Of a stretch of DNA of 40,993 nt, positions 1-7,545 are shown piece after piece (position 1 is the first letter of the stretch; every line of letters begins with the position of its first letter). The DNA is taken from assembly GCA_938035945.1 (NCBI GenBank), contig CALHOU010000157.1, forward strand, positions 1 through 40,993. Direction: 5' to 3'. Below the pieces are notes generated by a model. The model was given only the letters and a program-made list of their open reading frames with translations. It did no database searches and had not been told where the DNA came from. The translations under genes and the position numbers were made by a program. The DNA comes from an uncultured Granulosicoccaceae bacterium (GTDB lineage: Bacteria > Pseudomonadota > Gammaproteobacteria > Granulosicoccales > Granulosicoccaceae).

Positions 1-1361
1 AATCTAATTTGTTTTAAACCCTTGGTTCCCAATCCAAGCCGTTCGCACTGAACGGCTTTGCGCTGAATCGATGACGATGGCGCAATTCGAAATAAATCCC
101 CGTTCTTGCCAAGCAATTGATCGCGAATGCCAGCTTGTTTAGCCAAATGATTTTGCGCTTGCATATGATGTGTTTCACCGTGCACGGGTATGAGTAAGTT
201 TGGTTTAATCCATTGATACAAGGCTTTGAGTTCATCGGCTGATGGGTGGCCGGATGCGTGGATGGGTTTATCACTGGTATCTGGAGTAATTATGGAGACC
301 CCCAGGCCGCGTAAGCGATCACTCATGGTATCGATACTTTCTTCGTTTCCCGGTATGGCTCTGGCGCTGAAAATAACCGTGTCACCCGGTTCGAGTGCCA
401 TGTCGCGAAAGCTACCATGGCTAAGCCGGTTAAGAGCCGTGCGTGGCTCGCCTTGAGATCCGGTTGCTACCAACAGGACTGTTTCGCGCGGCAAGTAGCC
501 CAGGTGCTCGGCATCGACCAAGGTTTCAGGGTGGTCCCACAGGCCAACTGTTCTGGCTGCCGAGACGGTGTTGATTAATGATCGACCAAGTAAACCCAGA
601 TGCCTTTTCGTGCTCAGTGCAATGCGCGCCAAAGTGTGTAACCTTGCGATGTTGCTGCCGAAGCAGGCGACCACGACACGCCCTGGTGCGTTGACGATCG
701 CATCGTTCAATCCATCATAGAGTTTACCTTCAGACATCGAATGGCCTTGCTGATCAGCACAGGTGGAATCACAGATCATGGCATCGATGCCAGACGCGCC
801 GATGGCTTCATAGTGCTTTTGCACATAGTGGTGGCCGACCTGAGGATGCATATCCAGCTTCCAATCGGCTGTGTGAAATGCGCTTCCTGCGGGTGTCCGG
901 ATAACCAAACCGCACGGGTCGGGAATGGAGTGTGTGTGTGCAACCCACTCAACATCGAACACACCGATTTCGAATCGATCACCTGGGGAGACCAAGCGAA
1001 TCGGCACTTTGGTGTCTAAATTTCGCTCAACCAGCTTGCGCCTGAGCATTTCGGCTGTGAATGCGGTGGCGAAGACTGGGCAGCGCAATTTTGGCCACAA
1101 ATGCGCCACAGCACCAATGTGATCTTCATGGGCGTGGGTTAGCAGCAAGCCTTGCAAACTTGTTGATTGTGCCGATACGAAGTCCGGATCCGCCATTTGT
1201 ACGTGAAATCCACTATTGTTAGTACCATCCGGATCACGAAAAGTGACACCACAGTCGACCATGAGCCACTGATCGTCATGACCATACAGGTTCATATTCA
1301 TGCCGATTTCACCGCAGCCTCCAAGCGGCAGGAACCAAAAGTCACGTCTGTCGGGTGTCAT
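1..1361 (-). CDS. RNase J-like metallo-beta-lactamase ribonuclease, 3' end cut by window edge
   Basis: An open frame of 453 codons begins at the ATG at 1361 and has no stop before the window edge, so the C-terminus is missing. The metallo-beta-lactamase motif THAHEDHIG (H76, H78, D80, H81) gives the two-zinc site. A beta-CASP middle region follows, with the patterns VVACFGSNIAR and LLVATGSQGEPRTAL. The C-terminal part carries SGHPSADEL and PVHGETHHM, typical of the RNA-specific (RMMBL) end of RNase J/beta-CASP ribonucleases. The expected activity is 5'-3' exo- and/or endoribonuclease acting on mRNA or rRNA in the cytoplasm. It is divergent from the CNNM gene, with a short palindrome between them. 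Family assignment is strong; the exact RNase J subgroup and role are inferred. Confidence 0.9.
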   Translation of the reverse strand, partial: MTPDRRDFWFLPLGGCGEIGMNMNLYGHDDQWLMVDCGVTFRDPDGTNNSGFHVQMADPDFVSAQSTSLQGLLLTHAHEDHIGAVAHLWPKLRCPVFATAFTAEMLRRKLVERNLDTKVPIRLVSPGDRFEIGVFDVEWVAHTHSIPDPCGLVIRTPAGSAFHTADWKLDMHPQVGHHYVQKHYEAIGASGIDAMICDSTCADQQGHSMSEGKLYDGLNDAIVNAPGRVVVACFGSNIARLHTLARIALSTKRHLGLLGRSLINTVSAARTVGLWDHPETLVDAEHLGYLPRETVLLVATGSQGEPRTALNRLSHGSFRDMALEPGDTVIFSARAIPGNEESIDTMSDRLRGLGVSIITPDTSDKPIHASGHPSADELKALYQWIKPNLLIPVHGETHHMQAQNHLAKQAGIRDQLLGKNGDLFRIAPSSSIQRKAVQCERLGLGTKGLKQIR

Positions 1362-1378
1362 AGAGTGTTGCGTTACGA

Positions 1379-1396
1379 TTGATGTGCGAACATCAA
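1379..1396. promoter_or_regulatory. Perfect 7-bp inverted repeat in divergent intergenic region
   Basis: TTGATGT, then GCGA, then ACATCAA: a perfect inverted repeat 18 bp upstream of the RNase J-like start codon and 45 bp before the CNNM gene. The position fits an operator or a 5'-UTR hairpin for either divergent gene. No known regulator consensus is recognised. Confidence 0.3.
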
Positions 1397-1441
1397 TACC
1401 TAGAAAAAGCTATAAGAATAGTTGGAATTGAGTGAAACCCT

Positions 1442-2521
1442 ATGTACACGTTACTGATTATATTCTTTCTGGTCTCAATCGTCTTCTCGTTCCTGTGTTC
1501 GATATGGGAAGCGGTGCTACTAAGTATAACCCCGTCCTATGCGGCAATTCAGCAACAGGAAGGTGGAGAACTTGGGAAGACCATTGAAGAATTTAAGGCA
1601 AACATCGATCGACCCCTTGCTGCCATTCTAACCTTGAATACGATTGCACATACCGCTGGAGCAATTGGAGTAGGTGCTGAAGCTAGCAAAATATGGGGTG
1701 GAACGATTATCGCCAGCATGGTCGTGCCGGTTGTGATGACCCTAGCCATCCTGCTGCTCTCTGAAATTATTCCCAAAACCATTGGTGCGAACTATTGGCG
1801 TGAACTTGCGCCATTCACGGTTCGTTCGCTGCGCATTATTATGGTGATTCTTGCGCCCTTGGTTTTTGTCAGTCAGCTGATCACCAAGGCATTAAAGAAA
1901 GATAAAAACGCAAGCGTGCTAAGTCGAGCAGACTTTAACGCTATGGCGGAGCTTGGTAGTAAACAAGGGGTATTCGATGAAGGCGAATCGAACTTACTGC
2001 GAAGTTTTCTGCGCTTCGATACGATTCTTACCAAAGATGTGATGACACCGCGCACCGTTGTTGTAGCGTCAGATGAAACCACAACGGTTCGCGATTTTCA
2101 CAAAGCACATCCGAACTTGCGCTTTTCACGCATTCCTTTGTTTTCCGATTCGGTGGATAAAATCAGTGGTTATGTATTGAAAGATCAATTGTTGACAAAC
2201 TTGGTTGGGCAATTGGAATCAACGGCAGGTTCGGATACAACGCTAGCCAGTTTGCGCCGGGACATCATTGTGGTGCAGGCACATGAACCCATCACCAAGC
2301 TATTTAACGACTTCACAGAAAAACGTGAACACATCGCATTAGTGGTCGATGAGTTCGGTGGCATGGCTGGCATCGTTACCATGGAAGACGTGCTCGAAAC
2401 TCTATTAGGCCTGGAGATCGTCGATGAGTCCGACAACACCGTCGATATGCAAGCCTTGGCCCGCAAACAATGGGAAGCCCGTGCCAAAGCCATGGGCCTG
2501 GACGTAAACCAAGGGAACTAA
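1442..2521 (+). CDS. CNNM/DUF21 membrane protein with paired CBS domains (CorB/HlyC family)
   Basis: 359 aa. The N-terminal ~165 residues form a DUF21/CNNM transmembrane domain with about four hydrophobic segments (residues 3-22, 60-80, 90-112, 125-150). The NT motif in ILTLNTIAHTAGAIG and the SEIIPKTIG motif are family hallmarks. A pair of CBS domains follows (about residues 195-325), starting near DVMTPRTVVV and ending at GGMAGIVTMEDVLETLLG. The CorC/HlyC C-terminal domain of longer relatives is absent. Members are proposed Mg2+ transporters or regulators of divalent metal efflux; 'hemolysin' is an old misleading name. The stop codon lies inside the left arm of the palindrome at 2520-2571. 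Confidence 0.9.
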   Translation: MYTLLIIFFLVSIVFSFLCSIWEAVLLSITPSYAAIQQQEGGELGKTIEEFKANIDRPLAAILTLNTIAHTAGAIGVGAEASKIWGGTIIASMVVPVVMTLAILLLSEIIPKTIGANYWRELAPFTVRSLRIIMVILAPLVFVSQLITKALKKDKNASVLSRADFNAMAELGSKQGVFDEGESNLLRSFLRFDTILTKDVMTPRTVVVASDETTTVRDFHKAHPNLRFSRIPLFSDSVDKISGYVLKDQLLTNLVGQLESTAGSDTTLASLRRDIIVVQAHEPITKLFNDFTEKREHIALVVDEFGGMAGIVTMEDVLETLLGLEIVDESDNTVDMQALARKQWEARAKAMGLDVNQGN

Positions 2522-2571
2522 TTCCGGGGACAGTTTACTTAATAGGTATTAAGTAAACTGTCCCCGGAATT
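2520..2571. repeat. Perfect 52-nt palindrome (REP/MITE-like), arms of 25 nt
   Basis: The left arm 2520-2544 and right arm 2547-2571 are exact reverse complements around a GG loop at 2545-2546. The core is TTCCGGGGACAGTTTACTT. The left arm contains the TAA of the upstream CNNM gene. It has no U-tract, so it is not a classical terminator, though the RNA would form a very stable hairpin. From memory, CCGGGGACAGT-type palindromes are recurrent dispersed repeats in several bacterial genomes, which suggests a REP/MITE-like element. Only one copy was noticed in this window. Confidence 0.85.
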
Positions 2572-2594
2572 GCCCGGAAATGCAGGCGAGGCTG

Positions 2595-3053
2595 ATGAAT
2601 ACGATACGAAGACTCCTGATAGGCGCAGCTCTGCTGCTTGCGACGAGCGCATCGGCGGTTGCCGATGTGGCCGAGGTTGATAACGACGCGCTCAAACAGC
2701 TGATAGAGCAGGGTGTGCCGGTGATTGATGTGCGTCGCGTCGATGAGTGGGAAGCGACTGGGGTGATCGATGGCGTTCACACCCTGACGTTCTTCGACAA
2801 ACAAGGTAGCTATGATGCCAAGAAATGGTTAGCCGAGCTGGATAAGATTGCTCCGAAGGGAACTCCTGTGGTGTTGATTTGCGAAGCGGGTGTAAGAAGT
2901 AAAACCATCGCCAAATTCCTGGACAAGCGATTGGGTTACTCCGGTGTCCATAATCACACACGTGGCATGAGTAACTGGATTGGCAAAGGGCAACCGGTCG
3001 TGAAGTATACGCCAGAGCAAGCGCCTACAGCGAAGTCTGAAACTAAACCTTGA
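2595..3053 (+). CDS. Exported rhodanese-like sulfurtransferase domain protein
   Basis: 152 aa from the ATG at 2595, which has an AGGCGAGG-type ribosome binding site upstream; an ATG at 2580 would add five residues before the signal peptide. Residues 1-23 are a Sec signal peptide (RR, then a hydrophobic core, ending ASAVAD). A single rhodanese domain follows, with the VIDVRRVDEWEATG strand and the active-site loop CEAGVRS (Cys96, CxxxxR). Single-domain periplasmic rhodaneses bind or transfer sulfane sulfur; the acceptor here is unknown. The neighbouring CNNM gene is on the same strand, but the intervening palindrome makes cotranscription uncertain. Confidence 0.9.
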   Translation: MNTIRRLLIGAALLLATSASAVADVAEVDNDALKQLIEQGVPVIDVRRVDEWEATGVIDGVHTLTFFDKQGSYDAKKWLAELDKIAPKGTPVVLICEAGVRSKTIAKFLDKRLGYSGVHNHTRGMSNWIGKGQPVVKYTPEQAPTAKSETKP

Positions 3054-3083
3054 GTTTCCACGATTGTTGGTTCGATTCTCTGA

Positions 3084-4451
3084 TTAAAATTCGACGAAAT
3101 CGCAAAACATATCGGGCAAGCTCCGCGCAAAAAACTCCGACACGCTCGATTCAACTTCATTTGGCTTGTTCGAATAAAATTGTGTGGCCGTATGATCTTT
3201 AACAACCCTCCAATACCGATCATCAACATCCTTGGTTATGGTGGTTTGAGTTTCGTGAAAACCCGCACTATTCGAAGACCATCTGTTTGAGATTGAGCCA
3301 TAAAGCGGCTCACACATAGAGCTACCCTCAATCACTTTCGCAGTAAGGTTGGTAGAGCCACTCCAATTAAACTGATAAGTACCAATATTACTGCCTGCAA
3401 ACTCTTCGACAATTGTCCGTGTATTCTCGTCTACTTTAGTCACGCTAAGATTCACACTGACATTATGACCGTAATCACCGTCGTACGCGCTTCTACTAGC
3501 ATCCCACGCAATCGTGTTATCTATGTGCGACCGTGTACCTGAAAGAAAGATATGACTTATACCGAAGTAATGCACTCTATCAAGTGTTCCATTGCCATCT
3601 GCATCAATATTGATAGTTAACGTCTTAGTGTTATATTCCGTGATCATTTCTTCTGTCATGACCAACAGAGGTCTTTCATCTGCTATTTGAGCTTCAAAAT
3701 CCTGTGCGACAGACATTCGATTATCAAAAGTAAATGTCAATTCATCGACAACCTCTAGAAGTGAATCTTCATCAACCCATGGGTCTCGTCCTGCTATTAA
3801 CTCTTCGAGGTTGTTCACTCCGTCGCCATCATCGTCGTACTGGTCCGCATTAAGTTGATCGGCTGAGATGTTAAGCGCCTCTGTCACATTCGAGCCGGTT
3901 CTAAATTCTTGGCTAAAACTTGCTAGCACGGTTTTTCCGTAGTGGTCGTAAAAAGTGACAGTGAGTAGATTTTCTGTTTCAGTAGGGAGTTCAGCAGTGG
4001 CCGTCCAGTACTCATCACCGACCCAGGAAGCGGTAAGATTTATATCGCCCCATTCCAAACCAATGCTGAGTTCGTTGGATTGGTAGGCCGGAACCGTGAT
4101 GTCAAAGCTAACTCGTATTGTGCTTTGCGCCTGTGTTTCAATCGTAATGCTACTCTCGGCAACCGGCTCGTCTAAGACTCCATCGTCAGCAACATCGCTC
4201 AGCACACCTGATGTAGTATTTGATTCACTGTCTTGTGACGCCAATGTATCTGTTGGCGTTGAAGATTCTGGTGATATTACTAAATCCATTGCGGCTGAAG
4301 AATCTGTTGACGATACAAGATCGGCCGATGCTTCAGATTCACTTGACCGGCTATCTGTCGAGGATGAACAGCCCGCAAGCAAGCAGGCTGTGACAAGCAC
4401 TGAAAGCGGTAAACGGCACAATTGAACGGAAAGATAGTTCGGATAGTTCAT
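3084..4451 (-). CDS. Putative lipoprotein with acidic Ser-rich linker and Ca-binding-like Asp repeats
   Basis: 455 aa from the ATG at 4451; an in-frame TTG at 4514 would place 21 extra residues before the signal peptide and is less likely. The N-terminus is a lipoprotein signal with lipobox LLAGC (Cys28), followed by a Ser/Glu/Asp/Thr-rich linker (about residues 29-95). The mid-region contains DDDGDGVNNLEELIAGRDP, resembling thrombospondin type-3/dockerin-like calcium loops, and later DADGNGTLDRVHYF of similar character. The remainder looks beta-rich with no catalytic motif that I recognise. Probable location is an outer-membrane or periplasmic lipid-anchored protein. Function unknown. Confidence 0.75.
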   Translation of the reverse strand: MNYPNYLSVQLCRLPLSVLVTACLLAGCSSSTDSRSSESEASADLVSSTDSSAAMDLVISPESSTPTDTLASQDSESNTTSGVLSDVADDGVLDEPVAESSITIETQAQSTIRVSFDITVPAYQSNELSIGLEWGDINLTASWVGDEYWTATAELPTETENLLTVTFYDHYGKTVLASFSQEFRTGSNVTEALNISADQLNADQYDDDGDGVNNLEELIAGRDPWVDEDSLLEVVDELTFTFDNRMSVAQDFEAQIADERPLLVMTEEMITEYNTKTLTINIDADGNGTLDRVHYFGISHIFLSGTRSHIDNTIAWDASRSAYDGDYGHNVSVNLSVTKVDENTRTIVEEFAGSNIGTYQFNWSGSTNLTAKVIEGSSMCEPLYGSISNRWSSNSAGFHETQTTITKDVDDRYWRVVKDHTATQFYSNKPNEVESSVSEFFARSLPDMFCDFVEF

Positions 4452-4647
4452 CGGTATAGTCGGCCTTGGATTGGCGAAACGCTGGTTTAATCGTTTTGAG
4501 CTTAATCGCACCAAGATAACAGAGAAGTAAGATTCACCATGCTTACTGGGCCTGTAATTTTACCGATGTATACTTTTCCAAAACAAAAGCGAGAGCGATT
4601 CAACAGGTACCAGCGCGCCCCTAAATACATCCAGTTATTCGACGCCC

Positions 4648-4680
4648 AAAAAAGCCGGCTAAAAAACCGGCTTTTCTTTT
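4648..4680. terminator. Bidirectional rho-independent terminator
   Basis: Stem AAAAGCCGG (4650-4658) pairs with CCGGCTTTT (4667-4675) around an 8-nt loop. A T-rich tail follows on the plus strand, and six A at 4648-4653 read as T on the minus strand. It lies 3' of the HiPIP gene (minus) and upstream of the lipoprotein gene, so its main role is probably HiPIP termination. Confidence 0.8.
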
Positions 4681-4722
4681 TGTCTAAATTTGGTGCCTAG
4701 CACCAAACACTTCGGAACTTAA

Positions 4723-5028
4723 CTAGCCAGGCTTAGGCGCGTACGCTTTACACCAGCCAGTTGTACTTACAGCACTACCTGGAAAGAGTGGGCAAGGGCC
4801 ACCTTTCGCATCGGCTTCGCCCTGATATAAAGCGCAGTTAACGCACATTTGGTCAGGCATGGTCGATTCAGCTTTGTAGTCCCAGTTGATTGCCGCAGCA
4901 GATGCTTCATCAACCATCGGTGCGTCGTCAGCGAATGCTGCACGTGAGCCAACCAGCGCACTTACTGGAATAGCGACAGTGCTAGCACCCATAAAGGTGA
5001 CGAATTGGCGGCGTTTCTTGTCAGTCAT
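4723..5028 (-). CDS. High-potential iron-sulfur protein (HiPIP), Tat-exported
   Basis: 101 aa with a strong GGAGAG ribosome binding site before the ATG. The N-terminus is a twin-arginine signal (KKRRQFVTFMGAST, with a hydrophobic stretch to about residue 33 ending AAFA). The mature domain has the HiPIP arrangement of four cysteines, Cys62-x2-Cys65, Cys79 and Cys93, with GPCPLFPG and GWC around the last two. It would carry one [4Fe-4S] cluster (3+/2+) and act as a soluble periplasmic one-electron carrier, in known species between the bc1 complex and a photosynthetic reaction centre or terminal oxidase. It is monocistronic, with its own terminator downstream. Confidence 0.95.
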   Translation of the reverse strand: MTDKKRRQFVTFMGASTVAIPVSALVGSRAAFADDAPMVDEASAAAINWDYKAESTMPDQMCVNCALYQGEADAKGGPCPLFPGSAVSTTGWCKAYAPKPG

Positions 5029-5181
5029 TTAAATCTCTCCGTTAAGTCCCGGGTCGGGTTGAGGATGCGTTCATAATATACGACAGCGAAGTCATGTCGG
5101 ATGTTCCCTTCCAACTGTTAACTTAGGTGTGGCAATTGTGAATTTGGCAGCAAAAACGCCGCCAATATGACTGAAAATGCT

Positions 5182-5209
5182 CAGCTGACCGGTAAGCTAT
5201 GGTCAGCTG
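5182..5209. terminator. Hairpin downstream of coiled-coil gene (possible terminator)
   Basis: CAGCTGACC (5182-5190) and GGTCAGCTG (5201-5209) form a perfect 9-bp stem with a 10-nt loop, 53 nt beyond the stop codon of the reverse-strand gene at 5262. On the minus strand it is followed by AGCATTTTCAG, a poor U-tract, so it may be a terminator or an RNA-stabilising hairpin. Confidence 0.45.
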
Positions 5210-5261
5210 TTATGTGGTAATGAGAACTGTTCTTGTTTTTGTTTACACAACGAATGGCTAG

Positions 5262-6941
5262 TTAGTGCCGAGTTACGCCTCGCTTGCGTTCTTCTTCTGC
5301 CAACGCACTAATAGCATTACGTGCGATGTCAACCGCTTTACGTGTTGATTCCTGGCTTTTAAGTCGAGCCGTTTGCTCACGCTTGGCAAGGTTTCTAATC
5401 TCCTGTTGAGCCACTGCTGCTTTGCGTGCCAAATGCGCTGCAGTGCGAGCCATCTTGCGCGAGCGTTCAACTTCCTCTTGCAAAAGTGTGAGTCGTTGAC
5501 GTTCTTGCTGGAGCAAATTATCTACCGCGATTTGCTGTTGCTTCGCGCGAACAATCAATGCACGTTGCGCTTCAATGACAGATTCAGCTGCACGCCGCGC
5601 TTCATCTTCTCTGGACAACAATTCGTTGCTTTGGTTTATTAAGGCTTCGTGTTCGGCGATATGGTTTTTCGCTGCATCGATGCTTTCATCACGCAAACCG
5701 TCTAGTTCACCGATACTTTCCTCTAAGTTTGCTACCTGCGCCTGCAAAGACACCGCGCTGACCTTCGCAGCGATAAGCGCGTGATCTAGCGTTTCGGGAA
5801 CGTGGACATTTTCAGCCGTATCACTATCGACAAAGTTAATGCTCTTTGGCGTTTGACCACCAGGGTGCGCATACTCACCGGTTAGGTCGTTACCAAATTC
5901 AAGGTTAGCCTCATCGGTATCGAGCACTTCTGCTTCTTCGATGTTGTCTTCACTGATTTCGGCTTCACTGATTTGCGGCTCGGCACTGAGTAGGTCGTCG
6001 TTGGAGACTAATTCAGTCTCTAAATCCAACTCATCCATGCTTGACTGTTGAGTTGCGTCCAGCAGCTCCTGATCATCCGGTAGTTCAACCTCTCGACGTT
6101 GAGAACGTATCTCTGCGAACAGCTGTTCGGTTTCGGTTAAATCTAAGCTCTCCTCGTTCGAAGGCGTCGTTGCAGGAAAAAGTTGTTCTTCGCCAGACTC
6201 TAGGTTCGTTGCCGATGATTGGTCGTTAGCAGCGTTTGATGAGCTTAGTGATGCATCCAGGCGTTGTGTGCTATCGCGCTTCGCATACATCGGTACAGCC
6301 AATTCTATGTCGGAGGCATCACGCTTATTGTTGTCGGCCTGATCAGCTTTTGGGTACAGGCTTTTATCGATAGTAACCGTCTCGGACTCAGGGCGTAGCG
6401 GGTCGTTGTAGGTTGCCGCATCGAACAGGGGGTCTGATTGCACATGATCCGTCAGATCGGTAAGCGCAAGTTCTGGCTCAGCTAAATTAGTTAATTCGAG
6501 ATCTGGCTTTGGTGTTTTATCAACAGTAACTTCCCCGTTGCCTGTCGTCATGGATTCAGATGAGCCATCGTTTGTATTCGCATCAATAAAAATAGGCGTA
6601 GGGCCGGCATCCACGACAGCATTGTGTTGTGCGTTGGGATCGCGTTTGTATGTTTTATTCGATCGAGACTTAAACGGGATGCGCAACAAAGCGAATAACA
6701 GCAGCGCTAACAAACTGATGGCTGCAATCAATAAGGATTGAGTAACCAGATCAACGCCTTGCCCCGGCTCGCGCCAGAATCTACTGAACGGCGATAAGGC
6801 CACGGCAAGACCTGCCAACAACCCAAGAACCCAATGACGTTGACGCGTTTGCGGATTGCGTTTGCTAAACACACCTGCGAGCAGCATGAACGCCAGTATG
6901 CCGAGGCCGAGCATCAATAAGTGAACTTGAATCGTAGTCAT
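5262..6941 (-). CDS. Membrane-anchored protein with acidic linker and C-terminal coiled coil, function unknown
   Basis: 559 aa from the ATG at 6941; a TTG at 6986 would add 15 polar residues ahead of the first membrane segment and is less likely. Three hydrophobic segments lie at the N-terminus (about residues 6-26, 32-50 and 55-80), followed by a basic patch (KSRSNKTYKRDP). Residues ~90-375 form a long Asp/Glu/Ser/Thr-rich low-complexity region, presumably disordered. Residues ~385-555 are a heptad-like coiled coil rich in Ala, Glu, Arg and Gln, ending EEERKRG. I recognise no catalytic motif. The layout (membrane anchor, acidic spacer, long helix) suggests a scaffold or cell-envelope/division-related protein, but this is inference. 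It appears monocistronic. Confidence 0.75.
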   Translation of the reverse strand: MTTIQVHLLMLGLGILAFMLLAGVFSKRNPQTRQRHWVLGLLAGLAVALSPFSRFWREPGQGVDLVTQSLLIAAISLLALLLFALLRIPFKSRSNKTYKRDPNAQHNAVVDAGPTPIFIDANTNDGSSESMTTGNGEVTVDKTPKPDLELTNLAEPELALTDLTDHVQSDPLFDAATYNDPLRPESETVTIDKSLYPKADQADNNKRDASDIELAVPMYAKRDSTQRLDASLSSSNAANDQSSATNLESGEEQLFPATTPSNEESLDLTETEQLFAEIRSQRREVELPDDQELLDATQQSSMDELDLETELVSNDDLLSAEPQISEAEISEDNIEEAEVLDTDEANLEFGNDLTGEYAHPGGQTPKSINFVDSDTAENVHVPETLDHALIAAKVSAVSLQAQVANLEESIGELDGLRDESIDAAKNHIAEHEALINQSNELLSREDEARRAAESVIEAQRALIVRAKQQQIAVDNLLQQERQRLTLLQEEVERSRKMARTAAHLARKAAVAQQEIRNLAKREQTARLKSQESTRKAVDIARNAISALAEEERKRGVTRH

Positions 6942-7089
6942 ATGCACACGTCCATGGAAACACAAAGTTCCAGATAGGGTGGGCAATTGTAATGCAGCGC
7001 TGTGGCGCGGCTATGCAGAGGTGCGCAAAATTTACGCGAGTTTGAAGAGTATTGCGGTTAAGTCACAGAAATGTGAGCTAAAACACATC

Positions 7090-7109
7090 CTCGCGGCATT
7101 TGCCGCAAG
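7090..7109 (-). terminator. Hairpin after small ORF, possible terminator
   Basis: Read on the minus strand, CTTGCGGCA and TGCCGCGAG form a 9-bp stem (one G-U) with a 2-nt AA gap, starting 17 nt after the 53-codon ORF stop and followed by GATGTGTTTT. The U-tract is weak. Confidence 0.45.
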
Positions 7110-7125
7110 GAGTTTGGAGTATTGC

Positions 7126-7287
7126 TTAAGCTGGTGACGCAGCCAGCGCGTCATAGCGCAGCTGGTAGTAGCGGATTAGCGCCATGTGCTTCTGTAGCGC
7201 TTCAGCACTGCAATTGTCTTTTACAGCAGGCAGAGCCTTTAGAAGCTCATGCAAAGTTCTTCGTACGTTTACAAGACTGTTTTTCAT
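7126..7287 (-). CDS. Small hypothetical protein, 53 aa
   Basis: The ATG at 7287 is preceded by an AGGTGAG Shine-Dalgarno-like sequence about 8 nt upstream; the frame ends with TAA at 7126. The product begins MKNSLVNVRRTLHELLKALP and ends ALAASPA. It is predicted mostly helical, has one Cys (residue 26) and no membrane segment. A hairpin follows the stop. The ribosome site, a clean ORF in an otherwise empty ~600-bp interval and the 3' hairpin argue for a real gene. I do not recognise a family. It lies between the coiled-coil protein (same strand) and the divergent secreted protein. Confidence 0.55.
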   Translation of the reverse strand: MKNSLVNVRRTLHELLKALPAVKDNCSAEALQKHMALIRYYQLRYDALAASPA

Positions 7288-7545
7288 GAATTGAACTCAC
7301 CTGGACTTAACGGGACAGCAAACTGATATATAGGGCGTTCTACGCGATTTGCCAGTAGTTTTACTGAGAAAGTCGCGCTTTTCTGCAATTTTGCGCATTT
7401 TATCCGCATTACCCACCACTCATAGCCTTTGAAAATGACTGATCAGACAGGCTGACAGGCCTGTAAGGCTCTATTTGTATGGTTTTTGGCCGATACCTGA
7501 AGCTGTGAGCATTGTTTAAAGAACCGGATACGGAGAATTGCTGCA

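Noticed and set aside
741..1382. Plus-strand ORFs in the first 1.4 kb
   Set aside because: They lie antisense to the continuous RNase J-like reading frame, which carries clear catalytic motifs.
2535..2804. Minus-strand ORF including the palindrome
   Set aside because: Antisense to the well-supported rhodanese gene; its end is simply the translated palindrome.
4096..4425. 109-codon plus-strand ORF with a lipobox-like start
   Set aside because: Antisense shadow of the Ser/Glu-rich linker of the lipoprotein gene; low complexity explains the open frame.
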